Source: JAALLB01 sp051009575
GTDB taxonomy: Bacteria > Pseudomonadota > Alphaproteobacteria > Rhizobiales > Rhizobiaceae
Direction: 5' to 3'
Length of the DNA: 64,000 bases
Assembly (NCBI GenBank): GCA_051009575.1
Contig: JBPCWL010000110.1
Location: 1 to 64,000 of the forward strand
The first letter of the stretch is position 1, and the number at the start of each line of letters is the position of its first letter. The notes below the pieces were generated by a model. The model ran no database searches. It was not told where the DNA came from and saw only the letters and a program-made list of their open reading frames with translations. The translations under genes were made by a program, and so were the position numbers. Positions 7,056-14,527 of the stretch are shown here, in pieces.

Positions 7056-8675
7056 ATGCAGGAATCACAGTCCCAAAAGCCGAATGTCATTCTCATCCTC
7101 GTTGATGACATGGGCTTTGCCGATCTTGGCATTACAGGGTCCGAAATAAACACACCGAACATTGATGCCCTTGCAAATGGCGGTGCATTGCTGACGTCCA
7201 TGTACAACTGCGCGCGGTGCTGCCCGACCCGGGCCTCGCTGCTCACCGGATTGTATCCCCACAATGCTGGAATTGGACATATGGGGGTTGATTTGGGCAC
7301 ATCGGCCTACCAGGGTTTTCTGCGCAATGACAGCGCAACCATTGCTGAACATTTGCGTGCCTCCGGTTTCAAGACACTGATGTCAGGCAAATGGCATATC
7401 GCAGGCGATTTTGATCCACGCGATACCGATAACTGGCGGGTGGGGGACCTGAATCATCCCACCCCGCGTCAGCGTGGCTTTGACCGGTTTTACGGAACCC
7501 TGGACGGAGCAACCCATTTCTTTCATCCGCATTATGTCCTGGAAGATGATGGCCAGGTCGAAGTGTCGCCTGACAGCTTTTATTACACAGATGCAATCAC
7601 CGACAAGGCGATTGGCATGATTGGGGAAGCGGCAGCAGAAAAAAATCCGTTTTTCCTTTATCTCGCCCATACCGCACCCCATTGGCCGCTTCATGCATTA
7701 CCGCAGGATATTTTCAAATATGAAGGTGTCTACAATGGCGGTTGGGACAAGACCCGGACTGCACGTCATGAAGAGATGAACGCGCGAAATCTGTTTCGGA
7801 CCAATTGGGATATTTCCCCCCGTGATACCGAGGTGATGCCCTGGGAACAGGTTGAGCACAAGAGTTGGGAAGCGGCCAAAATGGCGACTTATGCAGCGAT
7901 GGTAGACCGGATGGATCAGTCGATCGGCAGGTTGGTATCCGCCTTGCAGGATATTGGACAGTATGAAAATACCCTGATCCTGTTCCTGTCTGACAATGGC
8001 GGATGTGCAGAATTCATGGCCGAGGACGGTTGGGCCCAGTCGTTTCCTGATCACACCCTCGACGGACGCAAGATCACCATGGGAAACATCCCGAACCTGA
8101 TGCCTGGAAATGACCTCACCTATCAAAGTTATGACAAGCCCTGGGCCAATGTCTCCAATTCTCCTTTCAGGCTCTACAAGCATTATGTGCATGAAGGTGG
8201 TATTTCCACGCCGCTGATCGCCCATTGGCCAAACGGCATCAAGGTGTCATCCGTTGCACAGGAGGCGTGTCATGTCGTCGATGTTTTGCCGACTATCCTG
8301 GAAATTACCGGCAGTTCTTACCTGAAGGAATTGGACGGTCATGCAATCCAGCCCTACCAGGGTGAATCGCTTGTTCGGCTTTTGACCGGGAAGGACTGGA
8401 ATCGTGAACAACCGATATTCTTTGAACATGAAGGGAATTGTGCAATTCGCCTCGGCAACTTCAAATTGGTGCGCCAATATGGTTTCGACTGGGAGCTCTA
8501 TGACATGGATATCGACCGGACAGAATTGAACAATCTGATCGGGAAAAATGTTCCGCTAGAAAACGATCTGCTGGCACAGTACTCAAACTGGGCCACACAG
8601 ACCGGTGTGATGGACTGGAGTGTTGCCCTGCCAAAAATACTTGAAGCCTGGAACATGGAAACCGTAGACGGATAA
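7056..8675 (+). CDS. Formylglycine-dependent sulfatase (alkaline phosphatase superfamily)
   Basis: A 539-aa arylsulfatase-type protein without a signal peptide, so probably cytoplasmic. The sulfatase signature C-x-P-x-R-x4-TG is intact as CCPTRASLLTG, with Cys55 the residue to be oxidised to formylglycine. Metal ligands start at Asp17-Asp18 (LVDDMG), and SDNGG supplies the later Asp-Asn pair. AGGAG precedes the ATG. It would hydrolyse a sulfate ester, though superfamily members also cleave phosphonate or phosphate esters. Known phosphonate monoester hydrolases carry a different loop sequence, so a sulfatase is the better call. No formylglycine-generating enzyme gene is in the window. It is much richer in G+C than phnDCEE. 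Confidence 0.88.
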   Translation: MQESQSQKPNVILILVDDMGFADLGITGSEINTPNIDALANGGALLTSMYNCARCCPTRASLLTGLYPHNAGIGHMGVDLGTSAYQGFLRNDSATIAEHLRASGFKTLMSGKWHIAGDFDPRDTDNWRVGDLNHPTPRQRGFDRFYGTLDGATHFFHPHYVLEDDGQVEVSPDSFYYTDAITDKAIGMIGEAAAEKNPFFLYLAHTAPHWPLHALPQDIFKYEGVYNGGWDKTRTARHEEMNARNLFRTNWDISPRDTEVMPWEQVEHKSWEAAKMATYAAMVDRMDQSIGRLVSALQDIGQYENTLILFLSDNGGCAEFMAEDGWAQSFPDHTLDGRKITMGNIPNLMPGNDLTYQSYDKPWANVSNSPFRLYKHYVHEGGISTPLIAHWPNGIKVSSVAQEACHVVDVLPTILEITGSSYLKELDGHAIQPYQGESLVRLLTGKDWNREQPIFFEHEGNCAIRLGNFKLVRQYGFDWELYDMDIDRTELNNLIGKNVPLENDLLAQYSNWATQTGVMDWSVALPKILEAWNMETVDG

Positions 8676-8681
8676 ATGAGC

Positions 8682-9308
8682 TCAGGGAGGGGATTTTCGC
8701 CAGATTCCACGTTTCTTTTTTTGCGCTTCGGCGAGTTCCTCGGCAAAGTTTTCACCTATCGGTTCAGCCCATCCCGTTAGAACAAGCCAGGCTGAAATAT
8801 CGTACGACGCAAGTCGGCATCGAACCGTTGCGGTTTGTGCAATTTCCTCCTGTTTATTGCAATCAATTGGACGCCCACGGATAAACCTTTGGAATTCCGT
8901 TTTGGCGAACCGTCCGCATGGCCAGTCCTCGCCGGATTTGTCCTTGCAGGTTTGGTCCAGTTTGAGCGGGATAATACCGGCAAGATTGATTGTTGTATCA
9001 CCGATCCGCAAAATGCCAGCTGAAATTACAATCGGTCTGTGGAATCGGTCTGGTTTTTCGGGTTTCGGTGGTAATGGTGGAGGCTCCACTGCTGGCAGCC
9101 GTTCCAGATACTCCGCTTTAATATCCGGTGCCTTGAGTATTTCCTGGGGTGTCACGTCACGGACTGGTTTAACTGGCTCCAAATCCAGTTTGGTCATTTC
9201 TTTTTCAAGCTGCGGATTCGGTCGCTCAGTTGAAAAGTAACTGAGATAAATCATAAAAGCCGCGGTCAGGAGCAGTGCAGTTGAAACGGGGAACATCCAT
9301 CCACGCAT
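8682..9308 (-). CDS. Membrane-anchored SNase-fold protein, apparently catalytically degenerate
   Basis: A 208-aa protein: one N-terminal membrane segment (about residues 4-24), a Pro-rich and acidic linker (PPPLPPKPEKP), then a thermonuclease-like OB-fold domain of about 105 residues ending AQKKKRGIWR. The domain keeps the GDT and GWAEP landmarks. Where active SNases have R-L-x-G-I-D-x-P-E it reads INLAGIIPLK, and the Y-G-R motif reads SYDIS, so all three catalytic residues (Arg, Glu, Arg) seem lost. ATG 9308 sits 10 bp after the repressor gene stop; an upstream TTG at 9371 would overlap that gene by 53 bp. It is probably cotranscribed with the repressor. Confidence 0.72.
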   Translation of the reverse strand: MRGWMFPVSTALLLTAAFMIYLSYFSTERPNPQLEKEMTKLDLEPVKPVRDVTPQEILKAPDIKAEYLERLPAVEPPPLPPKPEKPDRFHRPIVISAGILRIGDTTINLAGIIPLKLDQTCKDKSGEDWPCGRFAKTEFQRFIRGRPIDCNKQEEIAQTATVRCRLASYDISAWLVLTGWAEPIGENFAEELAEAQKKKRGIWRKSPP

Positions 9309-9318
9309 AACCGGTGAC

Positions 9319-9990
9319 TCACTGGCTGGCCCAGACGATTCGGGCGATCCATTCGAGGTCTTCAGGGGCAAACGAAATATCCGGGTGTTCCGTATTCAGG
9401 GATTGGAAATCGACCGTCTTTGCGGATCTGCGTTGCAACACCTTGGCAAAAACTTCTCCCTCAAGGGTTTTGGCTACAACCCGATCGCCTTTTCTGATTT
9501 GTGCCATGGGATCAACAATGATGATGTCACCTTCCCGGTAAAGCGGCAGCATGGAATCTCCGGAAACCTTCAAAGCGTAAGTATTTTCACCGGTTTTTGA
9601 CGGACTCCCGACTTCATCCCACCCCTGGCCAACCGGAAATCCACCGTCGTCGAAAAACCCGCCAACTCCTGCCTGGGCAAAGCCGATGACCGGTATAGCC
9701 TGACGGTTAAATTCTTCTCGGTAATTTATGTTTCCCGTCATTCTGGCTCGCTTGGGCGGGACGATCAGTGCCATGAAATCGTCGACACTGGTGTTCGTGC
9801 ATTTCAAGATTTTCGCAATGGATTCTGTTGAAGGCCAACGTTCCCGTTCTGAGGCGGTAAAGCGTTTTGAACGATTGAAGGTCGTTGGATCCAGGCCAGC
9901 TTTTTTTGCAAGGCCTGATGCTGACATACCGGAATTTTCAGCAAGTGCATCAATGGCAGCCCAGATTTGCTGATGAGTCAACATTTCCAT
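9319..9990 (-). CDS. LexA/CI-like repressor with S24 self-cleaving domain
   Basis: A 223-aa protein. An N-terminal helix-turn-helix (about residues 5-60) is joined to a C-terminal S24 domain with the probable cleavage site Ala107-Gly108 (FAQAGVGG), nucleophile Ser146 (SGDSM) and general-base Lys183 (EVFAKVL). The architecture is that of repressors destroyed by RecA-stimulated autocleavage. The start at 9990 has GGAG 6 nt upstream; a longer open frame upstream is discarded. A perfect inverted repeat lies directly in front and probably serves autoregulation. It may act as a host stress regulator rather than a phage repressor, since no phage genes are nearby. Confidence 0.85.
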   Translation of the reverse strand: MEMLTHQQIWAAIDALAENSGMSASGLAKKAGLDPTTFNRSKRFTASERERWPSTESIAKILKCTNTSVDDFMALIVPPKRARMTGNINYREEFNRQAIPVIGFAQAGVGGFFDDGGFPVGQGWDEVGSPSKTGENTYALKVSGDSMLPLYREGDIIIVDPMAQIRKGDRVVAKTLEGEVFAKVLQRRSAKTVDFQSLNTEHPDISFAPEDLEWIARIVWASQ

Positions 9991-10000
9991 TTTTGACTCC

Positions 10001-10022
10001 AAAAAGGAATAATTTCCTTTTT
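10001..10022. promoter_or_regulatory. Perfect 9-bp inverted repeat before the S24 repressor (probable operator)
   Basis: The arms AAAAAGGAA (10001-10009) and TTCCTTTTT (10014-10022) are perfect, with TAAT between them. It lies 11 bp upstream of the repressor start codon, next to its ribosome-binding site, so binding would block transcription or translation initiation. It is the only such symmetric element in the repressor-methyltransferase divergent gap. Confidence 0.55.
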
Positions 10023-10148
10023 TATGGGATTGAAAGATGCATGTCCATAGATCGATTGCGTAATTCACAGAACCTGACATGCCGGGATGCGGATCCTGCT
10101 TGCACTGGTCTTCCATTCCAGCGATAAACCGTGAAAAGGAACAGATAA

Positions 10149-10790
10149 ATGGCAGGCAGGAACGAAAAGGCAGATCAGTTGCTTGAGCAGGCCTACAGTC
10201 TGAAATCAGACGTGGAAGCCAAAGCACTCTACAAGGAATGGGCGGGAACCTATGATGAGGCCATGCTGGGTGGGCTGGGGTATTTGACGCCTATGAAAAC
10301 TGCTGAACTCCTGACCGCAAACCTGGCGGACAAAAATGCCCGGATACTTGATATTGGAAGTGGGACCGGACTTGCAGGAAACGAATTGTCCCGGTTAGGT
10401 TTCGCTAATTTGGACGCGCTGGATTATTCAGCCGAGATGCTTGCTGAGGCAGCCAAGCGTAACATCTACAATCTGCTTCATGAGGTGGATCTGACAAAGC
10501 CAATTTCCATCGAATCCGGCACATATGAGGCGATGATTTGCACTGGCACATTTACACATGCCCATGTGGGAGCTTCATGCCTGGATGAATTGTTCCGCAT
10601 CCTCAAACCGGGTGGGGTGTTCGCTTGCACGGTTCATCAGGATATCTGGGAACCGGAAGGCTTTGAAGAAAAAATTTCTCAACTTGAGGGAGCGGGGATA
10701 GTCAAAACGGTGCAGCGAAAGCTCGGCATTTATTTCCGCGAGGCCGAAGAACCGGAAGGCTGGTATATTTTGTGGGAGAAACTCAATTGA
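10149..10790 (+). CDS. Class I SAM-dependent methyltransferase
   Basis: A 213-aa cytoplasmic protein. The SAM-binding motif ILDIGSGTG lies at residues 66-74, the acidic second strand is LDALDYSAEM, and ICTGTFTHAH with LKPGGVFACTVH are the later motifs of the Rossmann methyltransferase fold. The methyl acceptor cannot be read from the sequence. Its last bases overlap the start of the SDR gene, so the two are probably cotranscribed and perhaps linked in one small-molecule pathway. Confidence 0.8.
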   Translation: MAGRNEKADQLLEQAYSLKSDVEAKALYKEWAGTYDEAMLGGLGYLTPMKTAELLTANLADKNARILDIGSGTGLAGNELSRLGFANLDALDYSAEMLAEAAKRNIYNLLHEVDLTKPISIESGTYEAMICTGTFTHAHVGASCLDELFRILKPGGVFACTVHQDIWEPEGFEEKISQLEGAGIVKTVQRKLGIYFREAEEPEGWYILWEKLN

Positions 10791-11536
10791 GTAAGGTAGC
10801 TTTGGTAACCGGTGCAGCGCGTGGCATAGGTCTTGCGACAACCAACCGTTTCCTGGAAGAGGGTTGGAAAGTGGTTATGATAGACCGGGACGGTCCGGAA
10901 CTTCGCAAGGTTTCGAAACCCTTGGTCAACGCATTTGCGATTGTCGCAGACGTTTCCGTGTCAAATGACGTTGATGTCTTCATGGAAGAAATCCAGGACC
11001 GGATGGGCTTGCTGGATGCCGTTGTCAACAATGCAGGGGTGGCAGATTTCGGTCCGATTGAAGAAACAACCTTTGAACGCTGGCGTACGGTCATGGAAAC
11101 CAATCTCGATGGCGTATTTCTGGTGAGCCAGGCATCAATCCCTCTCTTGAAAATCAAGGGGGGAGCGATTGTCAATATTGCATCGATTTCCGGATTGCGG
11201 GCCTCAACGCTGCGAACCGCTTATGGTGCATCAAAGGCGGGCGTCATACAGCTTACGCTGCAGCAGGCGGCTGAACTGGGGGAGTATGGAATCCGTGCAA
11301 ATTGCGTTTGTCCCGGCCCGGTCCGCACGAAACTTGCAATGGCGGTGCACACACAGGACATTATAGACGCCTATCATGATGCAATTCCCCTGAACCGTTA
11401 TGGATCCGAAGAGGAAATTGCCAATGCCATCTTCTTCCTGTGCAGTGAACAGGCAAGTTTTATCACCGGTCAGGTCCTCTCTGCTGACGGAGGCTTCGAG
11501 GCAACCGGCGTCGGACTTCCCGCGTTGAGGAAGTGA
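10787..11536 (+). CDS. Short-chain dehydrogenase/reductase (SDR)
   Basis: A 249-aa classical SDR. The nucleotide-binding motif GAARGIG is at residues 9-15, NNAG follows in the fourth strand, and the catalytic Ser-Tyr-Lys set is in NIASISG and YGASK. The TTG at 10787 is chosen because GGGAG lies 8 nt upstream and the start overlaps the methyltransferase stop by 4 bp; the GTG at 10772 would add five residues. It is an NAD(P)-dependent oxidoreductase of unknown substrate. The C-terminus (GQVLSADGGFEATG) is typical of the FabG-like group. Confidence 0.85.
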   Translation: MSKVALVTGAARGIGLATTNRFLEEGWKVVMIDRDGPELRKVSKPLVNAFAIVADVSVSNDVDVFMEEIQDRMGLLDAVVNNAGVADFGPIEETTFERWRTVMETNLDGVFLVSQASIPLLKIKGGAIVNIASISGLRASTLRTAYGASKAGVIQLTLQQAAELGEYGIRANCVCPGPVRTKLAMAVHTQDIIDAYHDAIPLNRYGSEEEIANAIFFLCSEQASFITGQVLSADGGFEATGVGLPALRK

Positions 11537-11558
11537 AAGAAAAAGCTCTTTTTCTTTC
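11535..11558 (+). terminator. AT-rich perfect hairpin after the SDR gene
   Basis: The arms GAAAGAAAAAG (11535-11545) and CTTTTTCTTTC (11548-11558) are perfect 11-mers around CT, starting within the SDR stop codon. It may end SDR transcription, but the stem is AT-rich and no long T-run follows, so it could instead be an operator of the peptidase gene that starts 50 bp later. Confidence 0.4.
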
Positions 11559-11607
11559 GCACAAACGCCATATATGCTCATTCAGTTTCATACATTCAGA
11601 GGTTTCA

Positions 11608-13659
11608 ATGACACATAAGAATCCGCTCCTTGCCGACTGGAATACACCGCACGAAGTTCCTCCCTTCGATCAGATTGAAACCGGTCACTTCGGGGAAGCA
11701 TTTGAATTGGCTTTAGCGGAAAATGAAGCTGAAATTGCAGCCATTGCATCCAACACGGAAGCGCCGACATTTGTCAATACGATAGAAGCAATGGAGCGGT
11801 CTGGTGGTGCATTGTCAAAAGTTTCTGCGACTTTCTTCAATCTTGCGGGTTCAAATACCAATCCGGATCTTCAGGAAATTGAGCGTGATATTGCACCTCA
11901 ACTTGCCGCGCATCACTCGAAAATGATGTTGAACAGGCAGCTTTTTGAGCGTGTCGATACGCTGTTTGAGACGAAAGAAACACTCGATCTTTCCTCTGAA
12001 CAACAGCGTGTATTGGAGCGTTACCATTCTTCTTTCGTACGCTCGGGGGCAAAGCTTGAGGGTGGTGATCGCAAACGCATGTCTGAAGTTACACAAAGAC
12101 TTGCAACGCTTGGAACAACCTTCTCCCAAAATGTTCTGGCAGATGAAAGTGCCTATGAACTGCTTTTGGAAAATCAGGATGATCTGGCCGGTTTACCTGA
12201 TTTCCTGATTGCTGCAGCCTCATCCGCAGCGAAAGAACGTGGACACTCCGGAAAACACGTCATCACCTTGTCCCGTTCGCTGATCGAACCGTTTTTGCAG
12301 TTTTCATCACGACGTGACCTGCGCGAAAAGGCGTTTAAGGCATGGATCAGCCGCGGTGAAAACAATGGAAAAACCGACAACCGTGAAATAATCTCTGAAA
12401 CACTCCAATTGCGCGAAGATCGTGCAAAAATGCTTGGCTTTGAAACCTTTGCGGAATTCAAACTAGATGACCAGATGGCCAAGACACCACAGGCGGTTCG
12501 TGAACTCCTGTTAAATGTCTGGAAACCTGCCAAGGCCCGCGCCAAACAGGAGGCGGCAAAACTTCAGGAATGTGCAAATTCAGAAGGCGCCAATTTTGAT
12601 ATCGAGCCTTGGGATTGGCGATACTATTCTGAAAAAGTCCGCAAGGCGGAGCATGACCTCGATGAGGCGGAAATCAAGCCCTATCTGCAACTCGACATGA
12701 TAATTGAGGCGGCATTTGAGACCGCCAAGCGGTTGTTTGGTTTAACTTTTATGGAAACTCATAATATTTCAGTTTATCACCCCGATGTCAGGGTGTTCGA
12801 GGTTAAAAATGCCTCAGGTGACCATGTTGCCCTCTTCCTCGGTGATTACTTTGCCCGCCCATCCAAGCGGTCAGGAGCATGGATGAGTGGTTTCCGCTCG
12901 CAGGAAAAACTAAAGGGCGATATTCGTCCGATCATTGTCAATGTCATGAACTTCGCCAAGGCGCCGGAAGGTGAAACGGCACTGCTTACCTTCGATGATG
13001 CCCGAACGCTTTTTCATGAGTTTGGCCACGCCCTTCATGGCATATTGTCAAACGTCACCTATCCGGTGATTTCAGGAACTTCAGTTGCCCGTGATTTCGT
13101 TGAACTACCCAGCCAGTTGTTTGAACACTGGTTGTCGGAACCGGAAATTCTCTCCCGTTTTGCAATACACTATAAAACCGGCGAGCCGATGCCGCAGGAA
13201 ATGATGGAGCGGCTTAAGGCGGCGGAGAACTTCAACCAGGGATTTGCAACGGTTGAATATACGTCATCTGCACTTGTTGATATCGAATTACATACCATGC
13301 CTGCCGGAAAGGCCCGGAATATAAATGACATTGAGGAAAAAATTCTGCGCGAGATTGGCATGCCGCGCGAAATAACCATGCGCCATCGCACTCCACATTT
13401 CGCGCATGTATTCTCTGGCGACGGATATTCCGCCGGATACTATTCTTACATGTGGTCTGAGGTAATGGATGCGGATGCATACCAGGCGTTCAGGGAAGCA
13501 GGCGACATTTTTGACAGAACAATTTCTGCCAAATTGCATGATTTCATCTATTCAGCCGGGGGCAGCCGTGATCCGGCAGAGCTTTATGTCGAATTTCGTG
13601 GCAAAATGCCTGAAATTGACGCCTTGCTGGAAGGGCGCGGGTTAAAAAACGTAGCCTGA
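11608..13659 (+). CDS. M3-family zinc oligopeptidase (peptidyl-dipeptidase Dcp/OpdA type)
   Basis: A 683-aa cytoplasmic metallopeptidase of usual family length (about 680). The zinc motif HEFGH is at residues 470-474, with the third ligand Glu expected about 25 residues later in the DFVELPSQ region. The C-terminal YSAGYYSYMWSEV is the substrate-binding tyrosine segment of the M3 family. The start at 11608 has AGAGG 5 nt upstream; the longer frame from 11533 runs through the hairpin and is discarded. The enzyme degrades short peptides, which fits the Dpp importer elsewhere in the window. Dcp and oligopeptidase A cannot be separated by eye. Confidence 0.9.
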   Translation: MTHKNPLLADWNTPHEVPPFDQIETGHFGEAFELALAENEAEIAAIASNTEAPTFVNTIEAMERSGGALSKVSATFFNLAGSNTNPDLQEIERDIAPQLAAHHSKMMLNRQLFERVDTLFETKETLDLSSEQQRVLERYHSSFVRSGAKLEGGDRKRMSEVTQRLATLGTTFSQNVLADESAYELLLENQDDLAGLPDFLIAAASSAAKERGHSGKHVITLSRSLIEPFLQFSSRRDLREKAFKAWISRGENNGKTDNREIISETLQLREDRAKMLGFETFAEFKLDDQMAKTPQAVRELLLNVWKPAKARAKQEAAKLQECANSEGANFDIEPWDWRYYSEKVRKAEHDLDEAEIKPYLQLDMIIEAAFETAKRLFGLTFMETHNISVYHPDVRVFEVKNASGDHVALFLGDYFARPSKRSGAWMSGFRSQEKLKGDIRPIIVNVMNFAKAPEGETALLTFDDARTLFHEFGHALHGILSNVTYPVISGTSVARDFVELPSQLFEHWLSEPEILSRFAIHYKTGEPMPQEMMERLKAAENFNQGFATVEYTSSALVDIELHTMPAGKARNINDIEEKILREIGMPREITMRHRTPHFAHVFSGDGYSAGYYSYMWSEVMDADAYQAFREAGDIFDRTISAKLHDFIYSAGGSRDPAELYVEFRGKMPEIDALLEGRGLKNVA

Positions 13660-13664
13660 AAAAC

Positions 13665-13687
13665 CAATTCCCCTGTAAGGGGAATTG
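13665..13687 (-). terminator. Terminator of the peroxiredoxin gene
   Basis: The 9-bp arms CAATTCCCC and GGGGAATTG are perfect, with a 5-nt loop. Read on the minus strand the hairpin is followed by GGTTTTTC, so it suits the peroxiredoxin gene that ends at 13722. On the plus strand there is no U-run, so it would end peptidase transcription less well. Confidence 0.65.
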
Positions 13688-13721
13688 CAAAGCCCGGATG
13701 TCTAAACACTATCGGAACAAC

Positions 13722-14378
13722 TCAGTTTGGTTGATCCGTGAAACGAACATAAGGAACAGGTTGCTCGTATGAACCGAAGCGTTCCTTCGCATCATCGTCA
13801 GAAACCGCCGGCGTGATAATGACCTTGTCTCCATGTTTCCATTGTGCGGGTGTTGCGACCTGATGTTTTGCAGTCAATTGCATGGAATCAATTACCCGCA
13901 ATATTTCATCAAAGTTGCGTCCGGTTGTCATCGGGTAGGTGAGCATCAGCTTGATCTTTTTATCGGGCCCAATGACAAAGACTGATCGGACCGTTGCGTT
14001 ATCTGCGGGGGTTCTTCCTTCTGAAGAATCTCCGGCTTCTGCTGGCAACATACCGTAGAGTTTTGCGACTTTAAGCTCCGGATCACCGATCATCGGATAA
14101 TCAACAGACTGGCCCGTGACGACCTGGATATCATTCTTCCATTTGTGGTGACTTTCAACAGGATCAACGGAAATACCGATCACTTTCGTATTTCGCTTTT
14201 TGAATTCGTCCATCAGGCCCGCCATATAACCAAGCTCTGTTGTACAGACCGGAGTAAAATCCTTGGGGTGGGAGAACATTATTGCCCAGCCATCTCCGAT
14301 CCAGTCATGAAAATTGACGGTGCCTTCGGTTGTTTCTGCTGTGAAATTCGGAGCTTCATCATTAATTCGTAAGGACAT
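13722..14378 (-). CDS. 1-Cys peroxiredoxin (Prx6 type)
   Basis: A 218-aa cytoplasmic thiol peroxidase. The peroxidatic Cys45 lies in DFTPVCTTE. The long C-terminal part (HQVATPAQWKHGDKVII) is characteristic of the Prx6/AhpE-like 1-Cys group, with no second resolving Cys visible. It reduces hydrogen peroxide and organic peroxides. The start at 14378 has AAGGAGA 9 nt upstream; the frame could extend to 14444 but without a good site. It is a single-gene unit between two minus-strand terminators. Confidence 0.92.
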   Translation of the reverse strand: MSLRINDEAPNFTAETTEGTVNFHDWIGDGWAIMFSHPKDFTPVCTTELGYMAGLMDEFKKRNTKVIGISVDPVESHHKWKNDIQVVTGQSVDYPMIGDPELKVAKLYGMLPAEAGDSSEGRTPADNATVRSVFVIGPDKKIKLMLTYPMTTGRNFDEILRVIDSMQLTAKHQVATPAQWKHGDKVIITPAVSDDDAKERFGSYEQPVPYVRFTDQPN

Positions 14379-14480
14379 GGGGCCGTCTCCTTGAAAGGTT
14401 TTGAGTTTGAATTTTGATACTAGTTTATCCAAATCTGAGTGCAATAGTCAAAAGAGCCACGCGGTTTTCAGTCGCACAAA

Positions 14481-14504
14481 AAACCCGGCATGGAAGCCGG
14501 GTTT
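14481..14504 (-). terminator. Rho-independent terminator of the beta-oxidation operon
   Basis: The 9-bp arms AAACCCGGC and GCCGGGTTT are perfect, with a 6-nt loop. On the minus strand they are followed by a run of six T. It lies 24 bp past the stop of the fadB-type gene. Confidence 0.8.
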
Positions 14505-14527
14505 CAATGATGTTGGCCGGGATGTAT

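Noticed and set aside
7698..8225. Minus-strand 175-codon frame
   Set aside because: Shadow of the sulfatase gene; no motifs on that strand.
7056..8675. Phosphonate monoester hydrolase
   Set aside because: The nucleophile loop (CCPTRASLLTG) matches arylsulfatases better than known phosphonate monoester hydrolases, though activity on such esters is not excluded.
8682..9308. Calling the SNase-fold protein an active thermonuclease
   Set aside because: The catalytic Arg, Glu and second Arg positions seem to be missing, so only the fold is claimed.
9319..9990. Prophage repressor as sign of a phage
   Set aside because: No integrase, structural, lysis or replication genes of phage lie nearby, so a host S24 regulator is more likely.
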